This document shows, piece after piece, positions 34,047 through 43,566 of a stretch of DNA of 64,000 nt. The position numbers and the translations under genes are program-made. The notes under the pieces were generated by a model that was not told where the DNA came from, made no database searches, and was given only the letters and a program-made list of their open reading frames with translations. The stretch spans positions 1,674,001 to 1,738,000 of the forward strand of contig NZ_CP159485.1 of assembly GCF_040515995.1 (NCBI RefSeq), written 5' to 3'. Origin of the DNA: Proteinivorax hydrogeniformans (GTDB lineage: Bacteria > Bacillota > Proteinivoracia > Proteinivoracales > Proteinivoracaceae). Within the stretch, counting starts at the first letter, position 1. Every line of letters starts with the position of its first letter.

Positions 34047-34937
34047 ATGAACTTACAGTATCTTAAATCTTTTTATGTTACAGTAAAGCTTAATAGCATT
34101 TCCAAAGCTGCAAAAGAGCTTCATTTGACGCAGCCCGGCCTGAGTATGCAAATCCAGTCCCTTGAAAAACAACTAGATTCTTCACTGCTAATCAGAAGTA
34201 ACAAAGGAGTAAAGCTAACTGAAGCTGGGTCTATTGTCTTTGATTACGCCGACAGTATTTTGTCTATGCATAATAATATTGAGAGAGACCTGAAAAATAT
34301 TCAAACTCAAAAAAAGGAACTGTTGATGGGGTCATGTAAAGCTGTAGGTGAATTTGCACTGCCATGCAGTATTTATATTTATAAACAAAAGTTTGATGAT
34401 GTTAACATAGATTTTAGTATCGATAACTCAGCAGGGGTTGTTAAAAAGTTGCTAGATAGAACTGTAAACATCGGTATCATTCATGGTAATAATCCTCCAA
34501 AAAACATAAAGACGGACAAAATTGCCAGCGACAGACTGGTATTGGTAACCTCCCTTCCCTTCCTTGAGAGAAAAATAGGTTTGGATGAATTTAAAAAATT
34601 ACCGCTAATTTTTCGAGAGGAGGGCTCTGGAACCCGTGAAACTATAAAAAGACATTTAAATACTCATGACATTACTTTAGATAATTTAAATATCATCTAC
34701 CAGTTAAATTCTATGGAAGCTATTAAAACTTCCGTAATCTCTGGGAAAGGTATTTCTTTTATACCAGAGCTAACAATAAAAAGAGAGTTAAAAAATGGAA
34801 TTTTAAAAGAAATCACTGTGGAAGGGCTTAAAATATACAATGAGTTTTTTATCGCCCATCGATCAGATCATCCATTGTCGCCCCATGAGAGTGAGTTTGT
34901 TGATTTTATAAAATCATCCAAAAGAGGTTTTTGCTAA
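34047..34937 (+). CDS. LysR-family regulator, likely selenium/sulfur associated
   Basis: 296 residues. The N-terminal winged HTH (MNLQYLKSFYVTVKLNSISK, then AAKELHLTQPGLSMQIQSLE) is followed by a periplasmic-binding-like effector domain (FREEGSGTRETI, GKGISFIPELTIKREL), as in CysB/CysL-like sulfur regulators. It is divergent from the selenoprotein gene and converges on the YeeE-TusA module, so it probably controls one or both. The effector is unknown. ATG 34047 follows GAGGAG; an in-frame TTG at 34005 has no site. Confidence 0.88.
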   Translation: MNLQYLKSFYVTVKLNSISKAAKELHLTQPGLSMQIQSLEKQLDSSLLIRSNKGVKLTEAGSIVFDYADSILSMHNNIERDLKNIQTQKKELLMGSCKAVGEFALPCSIYIYKQKFDDVNIDFSIDNSAGVVKKLLDRTVNIGIIHGNNPPKNIKTDKIASDRLVLVTSLPFLERKIGLDEFKKLPLIFREEGSGTRETIKRHLNTHDITLDNLNIIYQLNSMEAIKTSVISGKGISFIPELTIKRELKNGILKEITVEGLKIYNEFFIAHRSDHPLSPHESEFVDFIKSSKRGFC

Positions 34938-34941
34938 ATAT

Positions 34942-34977
34942 AAAAAGTCCTTGGAGGTTTAGTTCCAAGGACTTTTT
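34942..34977. terminator. Bidirectional terminator between LysR and YeeE genes
   Basis: AAAAAGTCCTTGGA pairs with TCCAAGGACTTTTT; A/T runs suit both directions. Confidence 0.85.
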
Positions 34978-35494
34978 ATATCATATTTTTATATAGTAGT
35001 TTACAGCCAATCCATGTCCCCACAAACATAAACAAACCAAATACCCACCCATGCAATGAAAAAGAGGGTATTGCGCTAAAATAGGCTCCTATATTACATC
35101 CTAAAGCTATTCTTGCACCATATCCCATCATAACTCCACCTGCTATTCCATATAACAACTGTTTTTTGTTTTTTATTTTCTTAAATTTAAAGTCAGAGCT
35201 TACCAGTGTAGATAGAACAGCTCCCAGTACCACACCGATATTTACAATTGTTAAATAGACAATTACCACAGCTTCATTAATATCTAAGCTATTTCCATAT
35301 ACCCTAACATAACTATCGGCAACACCGTGTATTCCGATTCTGTCAAGCATCCATGTCCCCCAATATAAGAACACACTGGTAACTCTCCACGGCGAACTTA
35401 TATACGCCATCAAGGCTATGTTAATAAGAGCAAGTATTATTCCAGCTATCCAATATGGCCAGGTTTTTCTAAAAAGAGTTTCAATGCCCCTCAT
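34976..35494 (-). CDS. YeeE/YedE-family transporter, half-size
   Basis: 172 residues with about four to five membrane helices. The signature RIALGCNIGAYFSAI near residue 127 contains the conserved Cys of YeeE/YedE proteins. Full-length relatives (about 350 residues) import thiosulfate (TsuA) or are linked to selenium metabolism (YedE). Here the protein appears as two separate halves flanking a TusA-like gene. The order on the minus strand is YeeE (229), TusA (76), YeeE (172), a probable operon. Confidence 0.85.
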   Translation of the reverse strand: MRGIETLFRKTWPYWIAGIILALINIALMAYISSPWRVTSVFLYWGTWMLDRIGIHGVADSYVRVYGNSLDINEAVVIVYLTIVNIGVVLGAVLSTLVSSDFKFKKIKNKKQLLYGIAGGVMMGYGARIALGCNIGAYFSAIPSFSLHGWVFGLFMFVGTWIGCKLLYKNMI

Positions 35495-35512
35495 TTAATC
35501 CCTTCCTTTCAC

Positions 35513-35743
35513 TTATTTTCTAGCCTTTTCAATATAAATCTCCCACTCTCCTTGTCCTATCTCCATATAGTCCATTTTATGTCCTTGCTTTTCAACCCAC
35601 TCAATTACATTCGAAATTGAACAATTATGATCGGTTAGCATTATTAGTACATCCCCCAGCTCCATCTTTTTTAGGGCTTTAACAGCTTTTAATAATGGAA
35701 TAGGACATGTTTCATGCATACAATCAAGTTTAAACTCTGCCAT
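35513..35743 (-). CDS. TusA/YedF-like sulfurtransferase
   Basis: 76 residues, the size of single-domain TusA/SirA proteins. The active Cys is in CMHETCPIPLLKAVKALKKM, matching the CPxP motif. These proteins pass persulfide sulfur, or in YedF possibly selenium. The start is ATG 35743; the earlier ATG at 35758 lies within the GGAGGGGAG ribosome site. Sitting between two YeeE/YedE half-transporters, it is likely to receive the imported sulfur or selenium compound (TsuA-TsuB logic). Confidence 0.88.
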   Translation of the reverse strand: MAEFKLDCMHETCPIPLLKAVKALKKMELGDVLIMLTDHNCSISNVIEWVEKQGHKMDYMEIGQGEWEIYIEKARK

Positions 35744-35783
35744 ATATCTCCCCTCCATATTACAAGTTTTTGATTAATTTTGG

Positions 35784-36473
35784 TTAATATTGTTTGTGTT
35801 TTCCATACTTGTAAACACAATAATAAGCTCCCCCTAAAGCTAGTAACTGAATTACTAAGGCGGGAAAAAAGCCAATTATTTTCGGTAAATATATTGCTTG
35901 GGATTCTGATATTGATAAGAGGTTATCCCAAAATTCAAAATGTATCAGCCCTCCTAGTACTGTGCCTATAACTATACCAATAAGCACAATTGCCTGTAAT
36001 GCAAATCCCTCACCTATTCTGACAAGACTTCCTGACACACAAGCACCGGCTAGTACCATGCCTATACCAAATATAAGTGCTCCAACTACTGTATGAATAC
36101 CAACTGGCTTTATCTGCCCCGGTATCTGCTCTATTATTATCCCTACAGTAGAATCAACTGCAAGGTATTGTATAACAAAAAAACCTACAGTTGAAATCAT
36201 CAATGACAATATAACTGCTTTTAGAAGCTTAACATTGCCAAGTACAATAATATTTCTAACGCTACCTGCAAAACAGAATCTAGCTTTTTGTATTATAAAT
36301 CCAAGTAAAACCCCAATAGCTAATAAAGCTCCTAATTTAATTCCACTTTGGTTAATTAAATAAAAAATCACTGCTAAAATAAAGACTCCAAAAACTAGTG
36401 CATATGGAAGTTGGCTTTTTTTAAAATGCACTCGTTTCTTACTTTTTAAGGTTTCTATAGTACTAGAGCTCAT
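35784..36473 (-). CDS. YeeE/YedE-family transporter, half-size
   Basis: 229 residues with about six membrane helices. The conserved Cys motif LAGACVSGSLVRIGEG lies near residue 145, and QKARFCFAGSVRN near residue 62 adds another Cys typical of this family. It opens the YeeE-TusA-YeeE set and follows tatC after a hairpin. ATG 36473 follows AAAGGGGTG, which I prefer to the GTG at 36482. Thiosulfate or selenium-compound transport is inferred from the family. Confidence 0.85.
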   Translation of the reverse strand: MSSSTIETLKSKKRVHFKKSQLPYALVFGVFILAVIFYLINQSGIKLGALLAIGVLLGFIIQKARFCFAGSVRNIIVLGNVKLLKAVILSLMISTVGFFVIQYLAVDSTVGIIIEQIPGQIKPVGIHTVVGALIFGIGMVLAGACVSGSLVRIGEGFALQAIVLIGIVIGTVLGGLIHFEFWDNLLSISESQAIYLPKIIGFFPALVIQLLALGGAYYCVYKYGKHKQY

Positions 36474-36568
36474 ACTCCTCACCCCTTTGTGAACCGATTA
36501 TTAAGACTAACTAATTTCTTATATATTGTAACATATACTTAGCGTAATTTTGACACCATTAACTGACA

Positions 36569-36603
36569 AAAAAATAAGTGCTTTTGTTAAGCACTTATTT
36601 TTG
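36569..36603. terminator. Hairpin between tatC and the YeeE operon
   Basis: AAAAATAAGTGCTT pairs with AAGCACTTATTTTT. It can end the tatAC transcript. The rest of the gap 36474-36739 is AT-rich with no gene. Confidence 0.8.
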
Positions 36604-36739
36604 ATTAGAATTCTTAATTAGAAACATAATCAGGGTTGATATATTAAAATTTTATTAAGGGGTTTTTAGTTTTGCATAAATTAAATTTGAAGATTAGATG
36701 ACACTGATTAAATTATTATTAAAAAACTTTATTTGAGTC

Positions 36740-37456
36740 CTAGCTATTTTTTGACCTTCTCCAATCAATAACAGAAGATATTACGATGCTCATTTCAAAC
36801 AGGATAATCATAGGTCCTGCTAACAACATCTGTGATATCACATCGGGAGGAGTTAAAATTGAAGACATCAAAAAAATAGCCAAGATTATAAACTTCCTAG
36901 ATTTTTTCAATAGCTTTGGTTTAATTAACCTAAGTTGCGTTAGCAGTAAAACAAGCAGTGGTAACTGAAATGCAACCCCAAAGGCTAACAATATCGATGT
37001 TATAAAGCTTGTATAGTTAGAGAAAGAAAACATAGGTAATATATCTTCGCCAGACATTTCAACAAAAAAATCTATGGTCAATGGAATAATAGATAAGTAA
37101 GAAAAAATAACTCCACCTATAAAAAACACCGAAGATAAAATTATTGCGAAAAAAACGTACACCTTTTCTTTTTTATTTATACTAGGCATAACAAAAGCCC
37201 ATATCTGGTATAGGATGATAGGAGAGGCCACAATCATACCGAAAATTATCGATATTTTTATATATGCTAAAAATAGTTCCGGAGGACTTAAATAAACAAA
37301 ATCAAGGTGCCCTGCAGGCATTGTAATTAAGTTTACAATTTCGTCGATAAAAATATAACTTGCCATCGTGCCTAGCAAAATTGAAATAGCAGTTACTATG
37401 ATTCTTGCCCTTAACTCAGCTAAATGACCTACTATGGTTAAACTTTTTCCTTCCAA
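36740..37456 (-). CDS. tatC: Sec-independent protein translocase TatC
   Basis: 238 residues with six membrane helices. Family features: HLAELRARI at the N-terminus (signal-peptide-binding loop), PPELFLAYIKISIIFGMIVA, FALPLL-type VAFQLPLLVLLL and the C-terminal SSILTPPDVISQ. TatC recognises the twin-arginine signal of folded cofactor-bearing proteins. It follows tatA by 27 bases and starts with TTG behind GGAG. The only Tat-like candidate nearby is the selenoprotein. Confidence 0.95.
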   Translation of the reverse strand: MEGKSLTIVGHLAELRARIIVTAISILLGTMASYIFIDEIVNLITMPAGHLDFVYLSPPELFLAYIKISIIFGMIVASPIILYQIWAFVMPSINKKEKVYVFFAIILSSVFFIGGVIFSYLSIIPLTIDFFVEMSGEDILPMFSFSNYTSFITSILLAFGVAFQLPLLVLLLTQLRLIKPKLLKKSRKFIILAIFLMSSILTPPDVISQMLLAGPMIILFEMSIVISSVIDWRRSKNS

Positions 37457-37482
37457 CTAGGCTCCCTCCTATTACCATTACA

Positions 37483-37665
37483 CTATTTCTCTTTATTATT
37501 GTTAACAGTTGCTTGCTGATCTGAAGTAAAGCCTTGAGATTGATCTTTAAATTCTTTTATACCTTTTCCTAAAGCTTTTCCAATCTCAGGCAATTTCGCT
37601 GGTCCGAAAATAACTAATGCAATGCCTAGGATTAGCGTTAATTCCATTGGTCCTAATCTAAACAT
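37483..37665 (-). CDS. tatA: Sec-independent protein translocase TatA
   Basis: 60 residues: one membrane helix (ELTLILGIALVIFGPAKLP), then the amphipathic helix GKALGKGIKEFKD, as in TatA pores. Together with tatC it forms a minimal two-component TatAC system. TAGGAGG lies before the ATG. Confidence 0.95.
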   Translation of the reverse strand: MFRLGPMELTLILGIALVIFGPAKLPEIGKALGKGIKEFKDQSQGFTSDQQATVNNNKEK

Positions 37666-37785
37666 AATATTTACCTCCTAATAGCTAATAATTAGCTAAC
37701 TTTCTAGCTTGCTAAAATTATAACATATGTAAATACCTCTTTACCCTTAGACAAACTTATCCTGTATAAAACATGCTTATATATA

Positions 37786-37827
37786 AAAACAGAAAGTACC
37801 AACTACAGTTAGTACTTTCTGTTTTTA
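37786..37827 (-). terminator. Terminator of the lysine operon
   Basis: AAAAACAGAAAGTA pairs with TACTTTCTGTTTTT across a 14-base loop, at the stop of the last gene of the lysine operon. Confidence 0.85.
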
Positions 37828-38967
37828 TATAACATCTAGTGTTTCACAAATCCTAAGATAAGCATTAACCCCGTCAACTAAAATACTCTCATCGAAGTTA
37901 AAATTGCCGTTGTGTAGCGGAAAGTTAAAGCCTTTTTGATCATTTTGCGATCCTAACAAAATGAAAAGCCCAGGAACTTTTTGTTGATAGAAAGAAAAGT
38001 CCTCCGCCAACATTAAAGGTTTAACCTTTGTAACTGAGGCTTTATCAAAACCTAAGCGCACCTTTTCATACAACTTTGTGTCGTTAATAACCGGCGGATA
38101 AAAATCTCGAATATCCAGTTTAACTTTGACATCATACATTTCTTCGATACCTTTGCAAACTGAACTCATCTGCTTTTTAATTTCATCATAAATCTCAGTG
38201 TTAAATGCTCTTATAGTACCGGTAAGTTTAACATTTTTAGGGATAATATTTCTAGCTTCTCCACCACTGACAGTCCCTAAAGTTACTACCGAAGGTTCTA
38301 GTGGATCCACTTTTCTGCTGGGAATATTTTGAAAGCTCATAACTAAGTTACTAGCAGCAACAATAGCATCACTACCTTGATGAGGTAAAGCGCCATGACT
38401 ACTGCTGCCCTCGACTCTAATGTCAACCTCACCGTTTTGGGCCATCAACGGTCCATCTGTCAACCCAAACTTTCCTTGTTGCAGTCCTGGAAAAATATGA
38501 ATCCCAAAGATACTCTCCACATTATACTTATCTAAAACTCCTTCTGCAATCATCTCTTTAGCCCCACCAGGTCCTTCTTCTGCCGGTTGGAATATAAGTA
38601 TAATAGTTTTGTTTACGGATTGGATTTTAGATAAAACTTTTGCAAAACCCAGTAAAATTGCCATATGTCCATCATGACCACAGGCGTGCATTTTCCCTTC
38701 ATGGATCGAAGAATAATCTACATCATTTTTTTCATAAACATTTAAGCCATCCATATCCGCTCTAAATGCTATTGCATCTTTTGATTTACCTTGTTTTACC
38801 GCAACTAAACCTTTTTTAGCTACAGTTTTTGGAGTATATCCATAATTAACTAAATACTCTTTTATAATCTTATAGGTCTTAGGTAGATCAAATGCAACCT
38901 CCGGAATCTTATGCAACTGTCTGCGTATTCTAGTTAATTCTTCTTGCAACTCCCTACTTAGTTCCAT
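37825..38967 (-). CDS. N-acetyldiaminopimelate deacetylase-like M20 amidohydrolase
   Basis: 380 residues. M20D metallohydrolase with FRADMDGLNVYEK near residue 69, HACGHDGHMAILLGFA near residue 93 and EEGPGGAKEM near residue 130; these supply the metal-bridging Cys/His/Glu ligands. In this operon it most likely removes acetate from N-acetyl-LL-diaminopimelate, completing the acetylase branch (YkuR function). Related M20 enzymes act on other acylated amino acids, so the exact substrate is inferred. It is the last gene of the operon. Confidence 0.88.
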   Translation of the reverse strand: MELSRELQEELTRIRRQLHKIPEVAFDLPKTYKIIKEYLVNYGYTPKTVAKKGLVAVKQGKSKDAIAFRADMDGLNVYEKNDVDYSSIHEGKMHACGHDGHMAILLGFAKVLSKIQSVNKTIILIFQPAEEGPGGAKEMIAEGVLDKYNVESIFGIHIFPGLQQGKFGLTDGPLMAQNGEVDIRVEGSSSHGALPHQGSDAIVAASNLVMSFQNIPSRKVDPLEPSVVTLGTVSGGEARNIIPKNVKLTGTIRAFNTEIYDEIKKQMSSVCKGIEEMYDVKVKLDIRDFYPPVINDTKLYEKVRLGFDKASVTKVKPLMLAEDFSFYQQKVPGLFILLGSQNDQKGFNFPLHNGNFNFDESILVDGVNAYLRICETLDVI

Positions 38968-38978
38968 AAAACCAGCTC

Positions 38979-40163
38979 CTACAATTCTTCAAGTATAAAC
39001 TCTAGCTTGTCAGTAAACTCATCTATTTGATTAAAACTAATAATCAATGGCGGAAGTAATCTAACTACACTCCCACTTGTAACATTTAGCAAAAGTCCTT
39101 TACTAAAAGCTTTTTGCTTTATAATATTAGCCTGCTCACCTACATCTAAGCCTATCATCAGACCCTTACCTCTGATATCCAATATCACATTGGGATACTT
39201 TTCCTTTAACCCATTAAGTTTTTCAACTAGATACCTACCTTTTGTTTTAACCTCGTTTTTGAAACCTTGTTCGGATATAACTTGCAACACTGCTTCTCCC
39301 GCCGCGCAAGCCACAGGATTGCCTCCAAATGTGCTGCCATGGTCTCCAGGCACTAATACATTTTCAAGTTTTTCATTTACTAACATTGCTCCTAAGGGAA
39401 GACCTCCACCTAGGGCTTTTGCTATGGTTACCACATCAGGAGTTAGGTTAAACTCCTGATGTGCAAATATTTCTCCAGTTCTGCACAAGCCGGTCTGTAT
39501 TTCATCTATTATTATTAAAAAGTCATGCTTTTCAGCTAAGTTCTTAAGCTTTCGTACATATTCTGAAGATAACTCTCTAATTCCACCTTCTCCTTGAATC
39601 AGCTCGATAAATACAGCACAAGTCTTATTAGACACTGTACTTTCAATATCTGTTAAATCATTAAACCTAACATGCTTAATTTGAGGTAATACAGGGGCAA
39701 AGTTATCTTTATACTTAGGTTGACCTGTTAAAGTCATTCCTCCAGTGGTTCTGCCATGAAAAGAATTGTAGAAAGTGACGATTTCTGTTTTGTCGCTATT
39801 TTTAGATCTCCCATATTTTCTAGCCAACTTTATTGCAGCCTCATTCGCTTCCGCGCCGGAGTTTGAAAAGAACACTTTAGATGCAAAGCTGTTATTTACA
39901 AGTAGCTTCGCTAAGTTTACCACCGGTTCACTGACAAAAAAGTTAGATAAATGGCTATAACATTCTAGTTGCCTTAAAATAGCATCTGTTACCTCTTGAT
40001 GTTTTTGACCTAGGTTATTAACTGCAATACCACTGAACATGTCTAGATATTTTTTCCCAGATTCATCGTATAGGTAGCAACCATCAGCTTTTTTTATATG
40101 AAGGTTATTTCGGTTATACAGATTTAAGATATAATCTTTATCTTCAGAAAAAATCTCTCCCAC
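38979..40163 (-). CDS. Class III (ArgD-like) aminotransferase in the lysine operon
   Basis: 394 residues. PLP fold type I, subgroup III: FFSNSGAEANEAAIKLARKY, FHGRTTGGMTLTG, the Asp in DEIQTGLCRTGE and the PLP Lys in ALGGGLPLGAM. The sequence resembles acetylornithine aminotransferases, but with dapH and the deacetylase as neighbours it probably makes N-acetyl-LL-diaminopimelate from N-acetyl-2-amino-6-oxopimelate. Bacillus uses an unrelated class I enzyme (PatA) here. The start is likely GTG 40163 behind AGGTGA, ten bases after the dapH stop; GTG 40172 is an alternative. Confidence 0.85.
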   Translation of the reverse strand: MGEIFSEDKDYILNLYNRNNLHIKKADGCYLYDESGKKYLDMFSGIAVNNLGQKHQEVTDAILRQLECYSHLSNFFVSEPVVNLAKLLVNNSFASKVFFSNSGAEANEAAIKLARKYGRSKNSDKTEIVTFYNSFHGRTTGGMTLTGQPKYKDNFAPVLPQIKHVRFNDLTDIESTVSNKTCAVFIELIQGEGGIRELSSEYVRKLKNLAEKHDFLIIIDEIQTGLCRTGEIFAHQEFNLTPDVVTIAKALGGGLPLGAMLVNEKLENVLVPGDHGSTFGGNPVACAAGEAVLQVISEQGFKNEVKTKGRYLVEKLNGLKEKYPNVILDIRGKGLMIGLDVGEQANIIKQKAFSKGLLLNVTSGSVVRLLPPLIISFNQIDEFTDKLEFILEEL

Positions 40164-40172
40164 AAAAATCAC

Positions 40173-40892
40173 CTAGTCTCTTAGTTCTTCTAAAATCTTA
40201 GTTTTGTCAGCTGTTTTTTCATCTATTTCCTTTATTACTCTTGCAGGGGAACCTGCAACCACTGTATTAGCTGGAACATCTTTTGTAACGATGGCGCCAG
40301 ATGCAACAACTGCACCTTTTCCGACCTTTACCCCTTCTAAAACTACAGCATTTGCACCAATTAACGCGCCATCTTCTACAATAACTGGAGTTTTGCTTGG
40401 TGGCTCAAGAACTCCGGCAATTACAGCGCCAGCACCTATATGAGCATTTTTCCCAATTGTTCCTCTAGCACCTATAATCGCATTCATGTCAATCATAGTG
40501 CCTTCACCAATTTCAGCACCGATGTTAATTACTGCACCCATCATAATAACGGCTTTTTTACCAATGCTTACTCTATCTCTTATCATGGCACCTGGCTCAA
40601 TACGTGCCTCTATTTCTGTTAAATCTAAAAGTGGGATTGCAGAGTTTCTACGATCATTTTCTAAAACAAAGTCTTCGATTTTATCCTGGTTTTGGTCTAA
40701 TAGCATTTTAACATCCTTCACATCACCAAAAACAGTGCGAGAATTCCCCTCACCAAAAACCTTTACATTAGCAAAGTCTATATTGCTTAAGTCCCCTTTA
40801 ATGTATGCTTTTACAGGAGTTGATTTCTCTGCTTCTTTAATAAATCTAGCAATTGCATAAGCATCAGTTAAATTGTTATTATCTACAGTCAT
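40173..40892 (-). CDS. dapH: Tetrahydrodipicolinate N-acetyltransferase
   Basis: 239 residues. N-terminal DapH domain, then a left-handed parallel beta helix built of hexapeptide repeats ([49 protein letters not shown]). It transfers acetyl from acetyl-CoA to tetrahydrodipicolinate, defining the acetylase branch. ATG 40892 follows AAAGGATG; the ATG at 40901 is too close to it. It lies between dapB and the aminotransferase. Confidence 0.95.
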   Translation of the reverse strand: MTVDNNNLTDAYAIARFIKEAEKSTPVKAYIKGDLSNIDFANVKVFGEGNSRTVFGDVKDVKMLLDQNQDKIEDFVLENDRRNSAIPLLDLTEIEARIEPGAMIRDRVSIGKKAVIMMGAVINIGAEIGEGTMIDMNAIIGARGTIGKNAHIGAGAVIAGVLEPPSKTPVIVEDGALIGANAVVLEGVKVGKGAVVASGAIVTKDVPANTVVAGSPARVIKEIDEKTADKTKILEELRD

Positions 40893-40911
40893 TTTGATCA
40901 TCCTTTCAGTT

Positions 40912-41670
40912 TTATAAGTTAAATATGTCTTGCATGGTATAAAAGCCTACGGGCATGTTAACTATAGTTTGCCCCGCCTTAAGTGCATCTAACGCGAACA
41001 CATCTTTCGATAAAGCTGTATGTTTTATCTCTATAACTTCATGATCTCCAGCGAAAATAATATTATGCTCACCTGAGATAGCACCACCCCTTACGGTATG
41101 GATACCTATTTCTTTATCATTTCTTGGACAGTTTTTGCCTTCTCTACCGTAATTAAACTCTTTTGAATTATCAAGAGCTTTATTTATTGTATTAGCAAAA
41201 AGTAGCGCTGTGCCACTAGGAGCATCTATTTTTTTATTGTGGTGTTTTTCAATAATCTCAATATCATGTGCATCATTTAAAAGCTTACTATACTGGCTTA
41301 ATATGGTGTTTACAATGTTTACACCTAAAGACATATTAGGAGAGTATAGCACTGGTATTTCGCTGGAAGCTTCTTTAATTGATGCAATTTGCTGTTCACT
41401 ATATCCTGTAGTTGCAATAACCGTAGGAACTTTTCTTTTCTTTGCAAATTCTAACATTTGCTCTAAATTACTAGGATGAGAAAAGTCAATTATCAGGTCT
41501 AGCTCCCCTTTATAGGAATCGGGGTTTTCATAAACCGGGAAGTTGTTCTGGTATTTTTCTGTGTTTTTGTCCACGCCGCAAGCTACAGAAAAATTAGGAT
41601 TCTCGGCAATTTTTTTACCCAATACTTGTCCCATCTTGCCATTTGCTCCATATATTGCTGTGTTTATCAC
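40912..41670 (-). CDS. dapB: Dihydrodipicolinate reductase
   Basis: 252 residues. NAD(P)H-binding motif [14 protein letters not shown] at the N-terminus, the catalytic [19 protein letters not shown] near residue 140 and the C-terminal [18 protein letters not shown]. Makes tetrahydrodipicolinate for lysine and cell-wall diaminopimelate. GTG 41670 lies eight bases after AAGGAG, which sits at the end of dapA; GTG 41679 is an alternative. Confidence 0.96.
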   Translation of the reverse strand: MINTAIYGANGKMGQVLGKKIAENPNFSVACGVDKNTEKYQNNFPVYENPDSYKGELDLIIDFSHPSNLEQMLEFAKKRKVPTVIATTGYSEQQIASIKEASSEIPVLYSPNMSLGVNIVNTILSQYSKLLNDAHDIEIIEKHHNKKIDAPSGTALLFANTINKALDNSKEFNYGREGKNCPRNDKEIGIHTVRGGAISGEHNIIFAGDHEVIEIKHTALSKDVFALDALKAGQTIVNMPVGFYTMQDIFNL

Positions 41671-41675
41671 ATTTA

Positions 41676-42563
41676 TCACTCCTTAATTTCTAAACCAATA
41701 TCCCTAAGAGCCTCCGCTAAGCTATCTCTGTTTTGTTTCTCCATCTCTATAAGGGGCTGCCTAAGTTCTCCTACATCCATGCCCATCATATTTAGAGCTG
41801 TTTTTACAGGTATAGGATTAGTTTCTATAAACATGGCGTCGATGACATTAAGCATTTTAAGTTGGATATCTCTTGCTTTATCTGTATCACCGTCTAAGTA
41901 ATTTTGTACCATATCGTGAGTTTCTTTAGGTAATATGTTTGCAACTACCGAAATTACTCCTGCGCCTCCTAGTGAAAGAAGTGGTACTATCTGGTCATCA
42001 TTTCCTGAGTAGATTGCAAAACCTTCAGGACAAAGGTTTGCTATTTGAGCTACCTGACTTATATCGGCACTAGCTTCCTTTATTCCAATAATATTTTTAC
42101 GTTCTGCCAAATATGCAACAGTTTTAGGCTCTATGTTTAAACCTGTTCGACCGGGAACGTTGTATAAGATAATTGGTACATCAACTGCATCAGAAATAGT
42201 AAAGTAATGGTTAACAATACCTCGTTGGGTGGTTTTGTTATAGTAAGGGGTTACTATAAGCAAGCCATCTGCTCCTTGACTTTCAGCAAACTTACTCATT
42301 TTAACAACTTCTTCAGTGTTGTTGCCCCCTGTCCCTGCAATTAGCGGCACACGGCCTTTTGTTTTTTCTACTGCAAAAGTAATTACCTGCTTTTTTTCCT
42401 CAGTGGATAGTGTAGCTGACTCACCAGTAGTCCCACAAACTATTATTGCATCTGTACTATTTGAAATATGCCAGTTAATTAACTCCTCTAGCTTTTCATA
42501 ATTAACCTTGCCATCCTTAAATGGTGTTACTAAAGCAACTCCTGAACCCTTAAATATACTCAT
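41676..42563 (-). CDS. dapA: 4-Hydroxy-tetrahydrodipicolinate synthase
   Basis: 295 residues, a class I aldolase barrel. The Schiff-base Lys is in IIGIKEASADISQ near residue 161, the catalytic Tyr in YNVPGRTG near residue 133, and CGTTGESATL near residue 43. Condenses pyruvate and aspartate semialdehyde, the committed step of the lysine branch; its product also feeds dipicolinate made for spores. Its stop overlaps the ribosome site and alternative start of dapB. ATG start. Confidence 0.97.
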   Translation of the reverse strand: MSIFKGSGVALVTPFKDGKVNYEKLEELINWHISNSTDAIIVCGTTGESATLSTEEKKQVITFAVEKTKGRVPLIAGTGGNNTEEVVKMSKFAESQGADGLLIVTPYYNKTTQRGIVNHYFTISDAVDVPIILYNVPGRTGLNIEPKTVAYLAERKNIIGIKEASADISQVAQIANLCPEGFAIYSGNDDQIVPLLSLGGAGVISVVANILPKETHDMVQNYLDGDTDKARDIQLKMLNVIDAMFIETNPIPVKTALNMMGMDVGELRQPLIEMEKQNRDSLAEALRDIGLEIKE

Positions 42564-42565
42564 TA

Positions 42566-43555
42566 TTAATCCTCCTTTAGTAAAAGTTCTGCTATTTGAA
42601 CCGTATTGGTTGACGCTCCTTTTCTAATGTTATCTGCAACAACCCATAGGTTTAAACCATTTTCCAAGCTAAAGTCCCTTCTAAGCCTACCTACGTATAC
42701 ATCATCAGTGTTATGCGCGTTAATTGCCATAGGATACACATTATTTTTTATATCATCTAATACGACTATACCTTCCTTGTCATTTAGAGCTTGTAAGACG
42801 CTTTGTAGATTATAGGGCTTTTCTAGCTCAACATTAACTGATAGACTATGTCCATTCTCCACAGGAACTCTAACCGTAGTAGCGGTAACTCCCATCTTGC
42901 TATTTTTAAGAATTTTCTTCGTTTCATCTATCATTTTTCTTTCTTCTTTTGTGTATCCATCATCCATAAAGACATCGATATGTGGTAGGCAGTTAAATGC
43001 TATTGGATGCGGATAGTTTTTAGGCTCTTTTCCTTGGACGCCTGACTTAAGATCATCTACACCTGCCACACCAGAGCCTGAAACTGCTTGGTATGTTGAA
43101 TAAACCACTCTCTTTATTTTACAAAGGTCGTCTAACACTTTAAGAGGAAGCACAGCTTGAATCGTGCTGCAGTTTGGGTTTGATATTATCCCTTTATGAC
43201 TAAAGGCATCCTCTGGATTTACTTCAGGTACCACTAAAGGTACATCATCATCCATTCTCCATGCACTGCTATTATCTACCACCACAGCTCCGCTTTCTTT
43301 TGCAATTGGAGCAAATTTTTTGCTTATTTCTCCTCCTGCAGAAAATAAAGCTATGTCTATATCCTTAAAAGAATTTTCCGTAAGCTCTAAAACAACATGT
43401 TCTTTTCCTTTAAACATAACCTTTTTGCCTGCAGATCTTTTAGATGCCAAAAACAAAATGTTATTTACGGGAAAGTCTCTCTCTTCTAACACTCTTTTAA
43501 TGGTTTGACCCACCATACCTGTAGCACCTACTATGGCTAAATTAGCTTTTTTCAT
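42566..43555 (-). CDS. asd: Aspartate-semialdehyde dehydrogenase, operon copy
   Basis: 329 residues with GATGMVGQTIKRVL, NSSAWRMDDDVPLVVPEVNP, the catalytic Cys in SNPNCSTIQAVL, TYQAVSGSG and NIRKGASTNTVQIAE. It is clearly homologous to the stand-alone copy at 6129-7121, with all motifs intact in both. Two bases separate it from dapA. Transcription is under the lysine riboswitch, unlike its paralogue. Confidence 0.96.
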   Translation of the reverse strand: MKKANLAIVGATGMVGQTIKRVLEERDFPVNNILFLASKRSAGKKVMFKGKEHVVLELTENSFKDIDIALFSAGGEISKKFAPIAKESGAVVVDNSSAWRMDDDVPLVVPEVNPEDAFSHKGIISNPNCSTIQAVLPLKVLDDLCKIKRVVYSTYQAVSGSGVAGVDDLKSGVQGKEPKNYPHPIAFNCLPHIDVFMDDGYTKEERKMIDETKKILKNSKMGVTATTVRVPVENGHSLSVNVELEKPYNLQSVLQALNDKEGIVVLDDIKNNVYPMAINAHNTDDVYVGRLRRDFSLENGLNLWVVADNIRKGASTNTVQIAELLLKED

Positions 43556-43566
43556 TATTTCACCTC

